A program made the translations under genes and the position numbers. DNA of 64,000 bases, taken from Pandoraea horticolens (lineage in GTDB: Bacteria > Pseudomonadota > Gammaproteobacteria > Burkholderiales > Burkholderiaceae). Positions within the stretch are counted from its first letter, which is position 1, and each line of letters begins with the position of its first letter. Below, piece by piece: positions 55,923 to 64,000 of this stretch. The DNA lies in assembly GCF_902459555.1 (NCBI RefSeq), contig NZ_CABPSM010000012.1, forward strand, positions 1 to 64,000, written 5' to 3'. The notes under the pieces were generated by a model. It searched no databases. It was not told the DNA's origin and worked only from the letters and a program-made list of their open reading frames with translations.

Positions 55923-58900
55923 ATGTGGATTGTCAACGTTGCGCTCAAGCGGCCATACACGTTCATCGTGATGGCCATTCTGATCCTGCTCGCCACGCCG
56001 CTCGCGCTCATGCGCACTCCGGTCGACGTGCTGCCCGAAATCAATATCCCGGTGATCAGCGTCATCTGGACTTATAACGGTCTGTCCGCACAGGACATCG
56101 CCGACCGGATGATCTCCGGTAACGAACGCGGGCTGACGACGACCGTCAACAACATCGAACACATCGAGTCGCAATCGTTGCCAGGCATCGGCATCATCAA
56201 GATCTTCCTGCAGCCCACGGCCAACATCCAGACCGCCATCGCTCAGGTCGTCGCGGTCGAGCAGGCGCAGGTCAAGCAGATGCCGCCGGGGGCGACGCCG
56301 CCGCTCGTCATCAGCTACTCGGCCTCGTCGATCCCGGTGATGCAGCTCGGTCTGTCGAGCCCCAGCCTGTCGGAGCCGGCACTCAACGATACGGCGCTCA
56401 ACTTCCTGCGCCCGCAACTGGTCACGATCCCCGGTGCTGCCGTGCCCTATCCGTATGGCGGCAAGACGCGGCTGATTTCGGTGGATATCGACACGCGCGC
56501 CCTGCTCGCCAAGGGGTTGACGGCGCAGGACGTAGTCGCCGCCGTCAACGCCCAGAACCTGATTCTGCCGACCGGTACGGCGAAGATCGGCCCGCGCGAG
56601 TACACGGTCGACATGAACGGCTCGCCCCCGACGGTCGAGGGGCTGAACAATATCCCGGTGCGCACTGTCGGCGGCGCCACCACCTATTTGCGTGAAGTCG
56701 CACACGTGCGCACAGGCTTCTCGCCGCAGACCAACATCGTGCGTCAGAACGGCCAGCGCGGCGTGCTGATGTCGATCATGAAGACGGGCGACGCCTCCAC
56801 GCTGTCTGTGGTCGACTCGCTCAAAGCGCTGCTGCCCGAGGCACGTGCCGCGCTGCCACCGGATCTGCATATCTCGGCGCTGTTCGATCAGTCGGTCTTC
56901 GTGAAGGCCGCCGTGCAAGGCGTGATTCACGAGGCGCTGATCGCCGCCGCGCTCACGGCGGCCATGATTCTGCTGTTCCTGGGCAACTGGCGCAGCACCT
57001 GCATCATCGCCATCTCGATTCCGCTCTCGATCCTCTCGTCGCTGCTCGCGCTGCACGCGCTGGGCCAGACGATCAACATCATGACGCTCGGCGGGCTGGC
57101 GCTCGCGGTGGGTATTCTGGTCGACGACGCGACCGTGACCATCGAGAACATCGAGCGCCATCTGCACATGGGAACCCCGTTGCACGAGGCGATTCTCGAT
57201 GGCGCAGGCGAAATCGCCGTCCCCGCGCTCGTCTCGACGCTGTGTATCTGTATCGTGTTCGTGCCGATGTTCTTCCTGACGGGCGTGGCGCGTTACCTGT
57301 TCGTGCCGCTCGCCGAGGCAGTGGTGTTCGCAATGCTGGCGTCGTATATCCTTTCGCGCACGCTGGTGCCCACGCTCGCCATGCTGCTCATGGGCCGTGC
57401 CCATCAGGCCGACCCGAATGCGAAGCCCGGTGCGTTGCGTCGCATCTACCTGCGCTTCGACGCCGGCTTCGAGCGCATGCGCGCCGCCTACATCGTCGTG
57501 CTCTCGATGTTGCTCGTGCGCCGGCGCGTCTTCGCCACCGGCTTCCTGGCCTTCTGCATGCTGTCGATGGGGCTGGTGTTCGCACTGGGCGCAGACTTCT
57601 TCCCGACGGTGGACGCAGGCGACATCCGCATGCACATGCGCGCGCCCACCGGAACGCGCATTGAGGAAACGGCGCGTCTGGCCGATGAAGTTGAGAAGGT
57701 CGTGCGCGAGGTCGTGCCCGCCCACGAACTCGAGACGATACTCGACAACCTCGGCCTGCCTTACAGCGGCATCAACCTGTCGTACAGCAACGCCGGCACC
57801 ATCGGCACACTCGACGGCGAGATTCAGATCGCGCTGAGCCCGGATCATCATCCCAGCGCGAGTTACGTCGACAAGCTGCGCGCCCTGCTGCCGCAGCGCT
57901 TCCCCGGCGTGGAGTTCTTCTTCCAGCCCGCAGACATCGTCACGCAGATTCTCAACTTCGGCCTGCCTGCCGCCATCGACATCCAGATCAGCGGCAACCA
58001 GCAACTGGCGAACTTCGACGTCGCCACGAAGCTGCTCAAACAGGTGCGGCAGGTGCCAGGCACCGTCGACACGCACATCCAGCAACGGGTCAACGCCCCG
58101 ACGCTGCGCCTGAACATGGATCGCACGCGTTTGCAGCAATTGAATCTGAACGCCAATGCGGTCGCCCAGAACGTGCTGATCTCGCTTTCGGGCAGTTCGC
58201 AGACGTCGCCGGGCTTCTGGTTCAACAACCAGAACGGCGTGGAGTACAGCCTGTCGGTGCAATCGCCGCAGTACCGCATCAGTTCCATCGACGACCTGCT
58301 GCGCCTGCCCGTGGCAGGCACCGCCAACAACGGTCAACCGCAACTGCTCGCCAACTTCGTGAAGGTCGAGCCGAAGCAACAGTTCGCCGTGGTCAGTCAC
58401 TACAACATCCGCCCGGTGATCGACATCTTCGTGAGCGTGGAAGGCCGGGATCTGGGCAGCGTGGCAGGCGACATCGACAAGCTCGTCGCGCAAGCCCGCA
58501 ACGATTTGCCGCGTGGCAGCCAGATCACCGTGCGCGGTCAGGTCAGCACGATGCAAAGCTCCTACCTCGGGCTGGGCGTGGGCGTGGCGATGGCCATCGT
58601 GCTGGTCTATCTGCTGATCGTCGTGAACTTCCAATCGTGGGTCGACCCGCTCATCATCGTGAGCGCCCTGCCCGCCGCACTCGCGGGCATCGTCTGGATG
58701 CTCTTCCTCTCCGGCACACGGCTCTCGGTGCCTGCGCTCACGGGGGCCATCATGACGATGGGCGTGGCAACGGCCAACAGCATTCTCGTGGTGGCGTTTG
58801 CACGGCAACGCATGGAAGCCGGCATGGCGCCGCTCAAGGCCGCGCTCGAAGCGGGCGCGAGCCGGATTCGTCCGGTGTTGATGACCGCGCTCGCGATGAT

Positions 58901-59174
58901 TATCGGCATGGTGCCGATGGCACTCGGATTGGGCGAAGGCGCCGAGCAGAATGCGCCGCTGGGCCGTGCGGTCATCGGTGGACTGCTGTTCGCCACGGTC
59001 TCGACGCTGTTCTTCGTGCCCCTGGTTTTCGCCGGCATCCACACGCGGCTCGTGCAGAGACAGGCGCACAGGGCCGAACAGGACGCCACCCGGCGTGAGC
59101 GCTCGGCAGGCCATTCGCCGACACCCCCCATTCCGAAGGGCAACGATGGCGACGGCGGCAATGGCAACGCATGA
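55923..59174 (+). CDS. RND efflux pump, inner-membrane permease
   Basis: A 1083-residue RND transporter. Twelve membrane helices with two large periplasmic loops are evident; proton-relay aspartates lie in GILVDDATVTIENIE, in the helix-4 position. The sequence fits the HAE1/HME-like group that has TPVDVLPEINIPVISVIWTY near the N-terminus. It forms a tripartite pump with the next two genes, driving out drugs, metals or biocides. Its last codons overlap the start of the fusion protein. The C-terminus has a Pro/Lys-rich hydrophilic tail. Confidence 0.95.
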   Translation: MWIVNVALKRPYTFIVMAILILLATPLALMRTPVDVLPEINIPVISVIWTYNGLSAQDIADRMISGNERGLTTTVNNIEHIESQSLPGIGIIKIFLQPTANIQTAIAQVVAVEQAQVKQMPPGATPPLVISYSASSIPVMQLGLSSPSLSEPALNDTALNFLRPQLVTIPGAAVPYPYGGKTRLISVDIDTRALLAKGLTAQDVVAAVNAQNLILPTGTAKIGPREYTVDMNGSPPTVEGLNNIPVRTVGGATTYLREVAHVRTGFSPQTNIVRQNGQRGVLMSIMKTGDASTLSVVDSLKALLPEARAALPPDLHISALFDQSVFVKAAVQGVIHEALIAAALTAAMILLFLGNWRSTCIIAISIPLSILSSLLALHALGQTINIMTLGGLALAVGILVDDATVTIENIERHLHMGTPLHEAILDGAGEIAVPALVSTLCICIVFVPMFFLTGVARYLFVPLAEAVVFAMLASYILSRTLVPTLAMLLMGRAHQADPNAKPGALRRIYLRFDAGFERMRAAYIVVLSMLLVRRRVFATGFLAFCMLSMGLVFALGADFFPTVDAGDIRMHMRAPTGTRIEETARLADEVEKVVREVVPAHELETILDNLGLPYSGINLSYSNAGTIGTLDGEIQIALSPDHHPSASYVDKLRALLPQRFPGVEFFFQPADIVTQILNFGLPAAIDIQISGNQQLANFDVATKLLKQVRQVPGTVDTHIQQRVNAPTLRLNMDRTRLQQLNLNANAVAQNVLISLSGSSQTSPGFWFNNQNGVEYSLSVQSPQYRISSIDDLLRLPVAGTANNGQPQLLANFVKVEPKQQFAVVSHYNIRPVIDIFVSVEGRDLGSVAGDIDKLVAQARNDLPRGSQITVRGQVSTMQSSYLGLGVGVAMAIVLVYLLIVVNFQSWVDPLIIVSALPAALAGIVWMLFLSGTRLSVPALTGAIMTMGVATANSILVVAFARQRMEAGMAPLKAALEAGASRIRPVLMTALAMIIGMVPMALGLGEGAEQNAPLGRAVIGGLLFATVSTLFFVPLVFAGIHTRLVQRQAHRAEQDATRRERSAGHSPTPPIPKGNDGDGGNGNA

Positions 59175-60478
59175 CACGCCGCAACCGGCTTCCCCCACAC
59201 CAGATACCAAGTCTTGACGGGTTGAACGACATGACCGAGAAACATCACGCCGAACTGGCCATTCCAGAGCACGATCCCGCCAGCGGCCGGCAGTTACCGC
59301 CGCGCCGCGGTGAATTCCGGCGCGCAAAGCTCATGCTGATCGTGGTGGCCGTACTGCTGGTCGCGGGTGCGGCGCGTACGACCCTTTCCAACGCGCTCCA
59401 ACGCCGTGAAGTCGCTAGTGCTACGGCCGAGAACGCCCGGCAGTACGTGAGTGTTGTCACGCCGCAAGCCACCGAGGCGAGTGAAACGCTGTTACCCGCC
59501 ACGTTGCGCGGCGCGGTCGAGTCGCCCATCTACGCACGGGCGACCGGCTATCTGCTGCACCGCTATGTGGACATCGGTGCCCGCGTGAAGCAAGGTCAGT
59601 TACTGGCCGATCTCGATACGCCGGAAATCGATCAGGAACTCGCACAGGCCGTTGCGCAGCGCAATCAGATCAGCGCAAGTCTGGGGCTCGCCAAATCGTC
59701 GCTCGAACGTTGGCAGCAACTACGTCAGCGCGACGCCGTCTCTCAGCAAGAACTCGACGAGCGTCAGAGCACCTACACGCAGGGCGTCGCCAATCTGGCG
59801 GCGGCCGACGCCAACGTCAAACGGCTTCAGCAACTCGAGTCGTTCAAGCGGATCGTCGCGCCCTTCGACGGCGTGATCACGCAGCGCAATGTCGACGTCG
59901 GCGATCTGATCGATGCGGGCAGCGGCAACAGCCGTGCGCTGTTCTCGCTGGCGCAGACGGACCCGCTGCGCGTATACGTTCAGGTGCCGCAGGCTTACGC
60001 ACAAGGCGTGAGCGTGGGGCAGTCCGTCGTGGTGACACAGGCCGAACTGCCTGGGGAGCACTTCCGGGGCAAGATCACGCACGTATCCGGCGCAATCGAC
60101 GTGGCAACCCGCTCGCTGCAAATCGAGGCCGCCCTGCCAAATGCCGACGGCAAGCTGCGCCCGGGCGCCTACGTGCAACTGGCGCTGCCCAGCGCCGTAC
60201 AGGCGCATCTGAGCGTGCCGTCCAACGCACTGCTGTTCCGCGCAGAAGGCCCGCGCGTGGCGGTCGTGGACGATCAGGGCGTCGTTCATCTTCACAAGAT
60301 CGTCATCGCGCAGGACCTCGGACAGGCGCTGGAACTCGCCGATGGGGTGTCGGCGACCGACCGCGTCATCGTCAACCCGAGCGATTCCATCGACGATGGC
60401 GACCATGTGCAGGCCAAGGCGCTCGAAAGCAAGGGCGGCGCCAAGGCGGGTGGCAAGCCACAAGGAGCCCAATCGTGA
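59171..60478 (+). CDS. RND efflux periplasmic adaptor (membrane fusion protein)
   Basis: A 435-residue adaptor. A membrane helix (about 52-70) is followed by a lipoyl-like barrel (ESPIYARATGYLLHRYVDIG), an alpha-hairpin of about 100 residues (QELAQAVAQRNQISASLGLA to KRLQQLESFK) and the beta-barrel (RIVAPFDGVITQRNVDVGD). It joins pump and outer-membrane channel. ATG 59171 overlaps the pump stop (coupling); ATG 59231 is an alternative that would remove 20 residues. The C-terminus overlaps the next gene's GTG. Confidence 0.92.
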   Translation: MTRRNRLPPHQIPSLDGLNDMTEKHHAELAIPEHDPASGRQLPPRRGEFRRAKLMLIVVAVLLVAGAARTTLSNALQRREVASATAENARQYVSVVTPQATEASETLLPATLRGAVESPIYARATGYLLHRYVDIGARVKQGQLLADLDTPEIDQELAQAVAQRNQISASLGLAKSSLERWQQLRQRDAVSQQELDERQSTYTQGVANLAAADANVKRLQQLESFKRIVAPFDGVITQRNVDVGDLIDAGSGNSRALFSLAQTDPLRVYVQVPQAYAQGVSVGQSVVVTQAELPGEHFRGKITHVSGAIDVATRSLQIEAALPNADGKLRPGAYVQLALPSAVQAHLSVPSNALLFRAEGPRVAVVDDQGVVHLHKIVIAQDLGQALELADGVSATDRVIVNPSDSIDDGDHVQAKALESKGGAKAGGKPQGAQS

Positions 60479-61944
60479 ACGCGCCTGCGCGCAACGCGCG
60501 TCTCGGCGCAACGCTGCTCGCCGTCACGGCACTGCTCGGAGCCTGCGCCGTCGGCCCGGACTATCACCGCCCCGAAGTCTCGACCCCGCCCGACTGGAAG
60601 ACCGACGGATACTGGCGGCTCGCGCAACCATCGCACGCGCCGTTGCAGCCCGATTGGTGGAAAGGGTTCCGGGAGCCCGCGCTCGACGCGCTCGAGACGC
60701 AGGCGCTTGCACAGAACCAGACACTTGCCGCTGCCGTCGCGCACTACGATCAAGCGCAGGCGACGCTGTCCGGCATTTCAGCCCAACGGCTTCCGGAAGT
60801 CGATGCGTCGTTCGGTCTGGCCCGCCAGCGCATCTCGTCAAACCGGCCGGTCACGAGCTACTCGTCGTCCAGCATGTCCACCGTGCAAAACAACGTGCAG
60901 GCCGGCCTCGGCGTGAGCTACGACACCGACCTGTTCGGCCGCATCCGCCGTCAGGTCGAAGGCGCGCGCGCCTCTGCCGAACAGGCTGCCGACGATCTGA
61001 CCAACGCTCGTCTGGTGCTCACAACTCAACTCGCCACCGCCTATTTCCAGTTGCGCGCCCTCGACGCCGAAATCCAGGTGCTCGATGAATCCGTCACGCT
61101 GCAACAGAAGGCGCTCGACTACGTGAGCGCACAGCACGATCTCGGCGCCGTTTCGGGTCTGAATGTTCTCCAGCAACAATCGGAACTCGACACCACCCGA
61201 GTACAGGCGCGCCTGCTGCATCAACAACGCGACCAATACGAGCATGCGATTGCCGCGCTCGTCGGGGTGCCCGCCCCCGCGTTCTCGGTGCCGGCCGGCA
61301 CATTACCGGGCACCCTACCGCCGATTCCGCTCGGCGTGCCGAGCGATATCCTGCAACGCCGTCCGGATGTGGCGTCGGCCGAGCGCGGCATGGCGGCCGC
61401 GAATGCGCAGATCGGAGTGGCCAAGGCCGCATTCTTCCCGAGCCTGACGCTCAACCCCGGCATTGGCTGGCAAAGCACGGAATTCGCTAACTTGCTGTCT
61501 GCCCCGAGTCTGCTGTGGACCGTGGGCACGCTCGCAACGCAGGCGATCTTCGATGGCGGACGGCGTCAGGCCGGGGTCGACTTCGCGAGTGCGGGATACC
61601 GTGCCGTGGAAGCGAACTACCGGCAGACGGTGCTCACCGCGTTCCAGCAGGTGCAAGACGGCGTGGCCGGTTTGTCGGTGCTCGACGCCGCCGCGCGCGA
61701 ATCGCATGCGGCCGTCGTCGACGCCCAGCGGCTCCTGAGTCTGGCCAACGACCGCTATTCGGGGGGACTCACGGCATATCTGACTGTCATCACGGCGCAG
61801 CAAGGGCTGCTGGCGAGCGAGCGGCAGGACGTTCAGATTCGCGGCCAGCAACTCGTCTTGTCGGTCGCGCTGGTGAAGGCACTGGGCGGCGGCTGGCTAC
61901 CGCCATCGGACACATCCTCTGACTCGTATAATGCGCAAAGATGA
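60475..61944 (+). CDS. Outer-membrane efflux lipoprotein (NodT/OprM family)
   Basis: A 489-residue TolC-like channel. The start is GTG 60475, preceded by AAGGAG, with the stop of the adaptor overlapping. A signal peptide ends in the lipobox LLGAC (Cys about residue 22). Two repeated helical halves follow with the OEP signatures (WWKGFREPALDAL; GVPSDILQRRPDVASAERGM). It would form the outer exit duct for the pump. The C-terminal tail is short and hydrophilic. Confidence 0.92.
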   Translation: MNAPARNARLGATLLAVTALLGACAVGPDYHRPEVSTPPDWKTDGYWRLAQPSHAPLQPDWWKGFREPALDALETQALAQNQTLAAAVAHYDQAQATLSGISAQRLPEVDASFGLARQRISSNRPVTSYSSSSMSTVQNNVQAGLGVSYDTDLFGRIRRQVEGARASAEQAADDLTNARLVLTTQLATAYFQLRALDAEIQVLDESVTLQQKALDYVSAQHDLGAVSGLNVLQQQSELDTTRVQARLLHQQRDQYEHAIAALVGVPAPAFSVPAGTLPGTLPPIPLGVPSDILQRRPDVASAERGMAAANAQIGVAKAAFFPSLTLNPGIGWQSTEFANLLSAPSLLWTVGTLATQAIFDGGRRQAGVDFASAGYRAVEANYRQTVLTAFQQVQDGVAGLSVLDAAARESHAAVVDAQRLLSLANDRYSGGLTAYLTVITAQQGLLASERQDVQIRGQQLVLSVALVKALGGGWLPPSDTSSDSYNAQR

Positions 61945-61953
61945 GGTGGCGAC

Positions 61954-62628
61954 ATGAAAGTACTGATCGTTGAAGACGAACACAAGGTAGTGGACTATCT
62001 GCGCTCCGGGCTGACCGAGCAAGGCTGGGTGGTCGACGTAGCGCTCGACGGCGAGGAAGGCACGCATCTGGCGCTGGAGTTCGACTACGATGTGATCGTG
62101 CTCGACGTCATGCTGCCCAAGCGTGACGGTTTCGCCGTGCTCGGCTCGCTACGCGAGCGTAAGTCGACGCCGGTCATCATGCTCACGGCCCGCGATCATG
62201 TGAACGATCGCGTGCGCGGCCTGCGCGAAGGCGCAGACGACTATCTGACCAAGCCCTTTTCGTTCATTGAACTGGTGGAGCGTCTGCACGCCCTCGCCCG
62301 CCGCACGCGCGTGCAGGAATCGACGCTGATTTCGGTCGGCGACCTGTACGTCGACCTGATCGGCCGCCGGGCCACGCGCGACGGCCAACGGCTCGACCTC
62401 ACCGCCAAGGAGTTCCAGTTGCTCTCGGTGCTTGCTCGCCGACAGGGCGACATCCTGTCCAAGACCGCCATCACCGAACTGGTCTGGGACGTCAATTTCG
62501 ACAGCCACACGAACGTTGTGGAGACCGCCATCAAGCGGCTGCGCGCCAAGCTCGACGGGCCGTTCCACACCAAGCTGCTGCACACGGTACGCGGCATGGG
62601 CTATGTGCTTGAGGTGCGCGAGGCCTGA
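61954..62628 (+). CDS. OmpR-family (heavy-metal/CusR-type) response regulator
   Basis: A 224-residue regulator with receiver (Asp51 in VLDVMLPKRDGF) and winged-helix DNA-binding domain (about 125-222; DLTAKEFQLLSVLARRQGDI). It resembles CusR/CopR/IrlR-type regulators. GAGGTGG stands before ATG 61954, 9 bases after the channel gene. It is co-transcribed with the pump and is the probable binder of the tandem repeats at 55784-55805. Confidence 0.93.
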   Translation: MKVLIVEDEHKVVDYLRSGLTEQGWVVDVALDGEEGTHLALEFDYDVIVLDVMLPKRDGFAVLGSLRERKSTPVIMLTARDHVNDRVRGLREGADDYLTKPFSFIELVERLHALARRTRVQESTLISVGDLYVDLIGRRATRDGQRLDLTAKEFQLLSVLARRQGDILSKTAITELVWDVNFDSHTNVVETAIKRLRAKLDGPFHTKLLHTVRGMGYVLEVREA

Positions 62629-62649
62629 GCGCCGCGCGTGAGCGTCGTC

Positions 62650-64000
62650 ATGAAACACTCGATCTCCCGCCGCCTCGCCGCCATGTTCGCCGTTGTGGCG
62701 CTGTCGGTGTTCGCGCTGGTGGGCACCGCCCTTTACCTGATGCTGCGCGTGCAACTGGAGCGGCACCTGCGCGAATCGCTCGACGACCGCGCACAGATCG
62801 CCCACATCATCGTCTATCACGGCGGCACACCGGGAAAGTGGCAGATCGCTCGCGAAAAACTCAGCGACATGACACCGCGCGACGGCACCACGACCTACGC
62901 CGTGACGAGCGACGACCCGAACTACACGTTCGGCACGCCGGTGAGCGGCATGTTCGTCAAACGCCTGTCCAACGGCTACGTGCGGTTAAAGCCCGACAAC
63001 GGCGGCGACGACATGCTGACCACACGCGAAATCCTGCCGCCCTATGGCTCGCGACCAGCCGTCGCCCTGCAGGTTGCCGCCAGCTATTCGCCGAACGAGC
63101 GCACGCTGCGCGCCTTCGGCCTCGGCCTCGCGGCACTCTCCGCCCTTGGCAGTCTTGGCGTGCTGCTGCTCAGCTATTCCGTGACACGTCTGGGCCTGGC
63201 GCCACTCACGCGGCTCACACGAGAAGCCTCCGAAATCAGCCCCGACAACCGCTCGCAGCGGCTCGATACGCGGTCGTTGCCCGTCGAACTCGACGATCTG
63301 ACGCACTCGTTCAATGGTGCGCTGGCCCGGCTCGACAGCGCGTATGAGCGGCTGGAGTCGTTCAATGCCGACGTGGCGCACGAGTTGCGCACACCGGTAA
63401 CCATCCTGATCGGGCAAACGGAGGTGGCGCTCACGCGCGAGCGACCCGTTGAGGATTTGCGCGCGTTACTGCAATCGAATCTGGAAGAGTTGGGCCGCAT
63501 GCGCACGATCATCAACGACATGCTGTTCCTCTCGCGCGCCGATCAGGGTGAGCGCGCGACAGGGCTCACGGCCGTGTCGCTCTCTAGTGAAGCGGTGCAC
63601 ACGCTGGAGTTTCTGGAGATTCCACTGGAAGAAGCCCATGCGACGGCCCGTCTGCATGGCAGCGCCATTGCGCACGTGAACAAAGCACTGTTCGGGCGCG
63701 CACTGGCCAATCTGGTGATGAACGCCGTCGAGCATTGTGCGTCAGGCGCCAATATCGACGTCCGGATCTCGTCCAAAGTGGATGACGCCCGTCAGGTGAG
63801 CATCGAAGTCACCAACCCCGGCGAGCCAATTCCGCCCGACGTGCTGCGGCACTTGTTCGATCGCTTCTACCGGGCAGAGCCGTCGCGCACGAACAGCCGA
63901 GAGAATCACGGGTTGGGGCTGGCCATCGTCAAGGCGATTGCCGAAATGCACGGCGGCACCGTCTGGGCCCGCAGCAAAGGCGGACTCAACACATTCGGCT
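62650..64000 (+). CDS. Sensor histidine kinase of the RND operon (runs off the window)
   Basis: At least 450 residues are encoded; the gene continues past the window end. A membrane helix at about 13-33, a periplasmic part of about 120 residues, a second helix at about 160-185, HAMP, phospho-His in NADVAHELRTPVTIL, and an ATPase with NLVMNAVEHC and ENHGLGLAIVKAI are seen. ATG 62650 is chosen; GTG 62638 is in frame 12 bases earlier. It pairs with the adjacent regulator; the signal is probably a metal or toxic compound handled by the pump. Confidence 0.92.
   Translation, partial: MKHSISRRLAAMFAVVALSVFALVGTALYLMLRVQLERHLRESLDDRAQIAHIIVYHGGTPGKWQIAREKLSDMTPRDGTTTYAVTSDDPNYTFGTPVSGMFVKRLSNGYVRLKPDNGGDDMLTTREILPPYGSRPAVALQVAASYSPNERTLRAFGLGLAALSALGSLGVLLLSYSVTRLGLAPLTRLTREASEISPDNRSQRLDTRSLPVELDDLTHSFNGALARLDSAYERLESFNADVAHELRTPVTILIGQTEVALTRERPVEDLRALLQSNLEELGRMRTIINDMLFLSRADQGERATGLTAVSLSSEAVHTLEFLEIPLEEAHATARLHGSAIAHVNKALFGRALANLVMNAVEHCASGANIDVRISSKVDDARQVSIEVTNPGEPIPPDVLRHLFDRFYRAEPSRTNSRENHGLGLAIVKAIAEMHGGTVWARSKGGLNTFG

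Noticed and set aside
55794-59327. Very long open frame opposite the RND pump gene
   Set aside because: It is the complement of a well-supported RND gene, with His/Arg/Gln-rich low-complexity translation typical of antisense frames.

Overview
The window is high-GC proteobacterial DNA, most like a Burkholderiaceae chromosome and probably Pandoraea. That is my inference from the gene set (urea carboxylase operon, helix-turn-helix citrate synthase, encapsulin with a DyP peroxidase, Acr3-type ars genes) and from codon use. No rRNA, tRNA or CRISPR array was recognised.

The left 22 kb is accessory and lies at the replication terminus. A 28-bp sequence at 2417-2444 matches the chromosome dimer-resolution site dif, and three FtsK-type polar octamers seen by eye (1974, 5094, 7357) all point towards it. 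Left of dif are a short tyrosine recombinase, an AbrB/VapC toxin-antitoxin pair with a perfect inverted-repeat operator, and an unknown protein. Right of it come a periplasmic 2H-phosphoesterase-like protein, a decayed IS3-family fragment, a class V aminotransferase next to a broken Ldh2-family dehydrogenase gene, a methyltransferase, and a urea-degradation operon (allophanate hydrolase, urea carboxylase, GntR regulator). From 13 to 21 kb an AT-richer RHS island (RHS protein plus two unknown proteins) is flanked by two pieces of decayed IS407-group elements in opposite orientations. An IS5-type fragment sits directly behind the RHS toxin end, where an immunity gene would be expected.

The middle (21.8-46.9 kb) holds an arsenic cluster (arsH, arsR, arsC, acr3), exported alpha/beta hydrolases, a LuxR-type regulator with degenerate HD-GYP lobes, a PepSY membrane protein with a Met/His-rich insert beside a DUF2946 protein, an HTH-citrate synthase divergent from a CaiB/BaiF CoA-transferase, a degenerate-GGDEF sensor, fadH with a divergent PadR regulator and paired palindromic operators, a beta-propeller/fatty-acid-hydroxylase pair, a DUF4105/lipoprotein-hydrolase pair, a GNAT acetyltransferase and a small exported oxidoreductase-like protein.

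The right part (47-64 kb) looks like core or long-resident DNA: metE; an OmpR-type two-component system followed by an ArnT-like glycosyltransferase; a DyP-encapsulin nanocompartment operon; and a tripartite RND efflux operon whose last genes are its own two-component system. Tandem direct repeats with an 11-bp period precede both two-component-linked operons and are good candidates for their regulator sites. The window ends inside the last histidine kinase gene.
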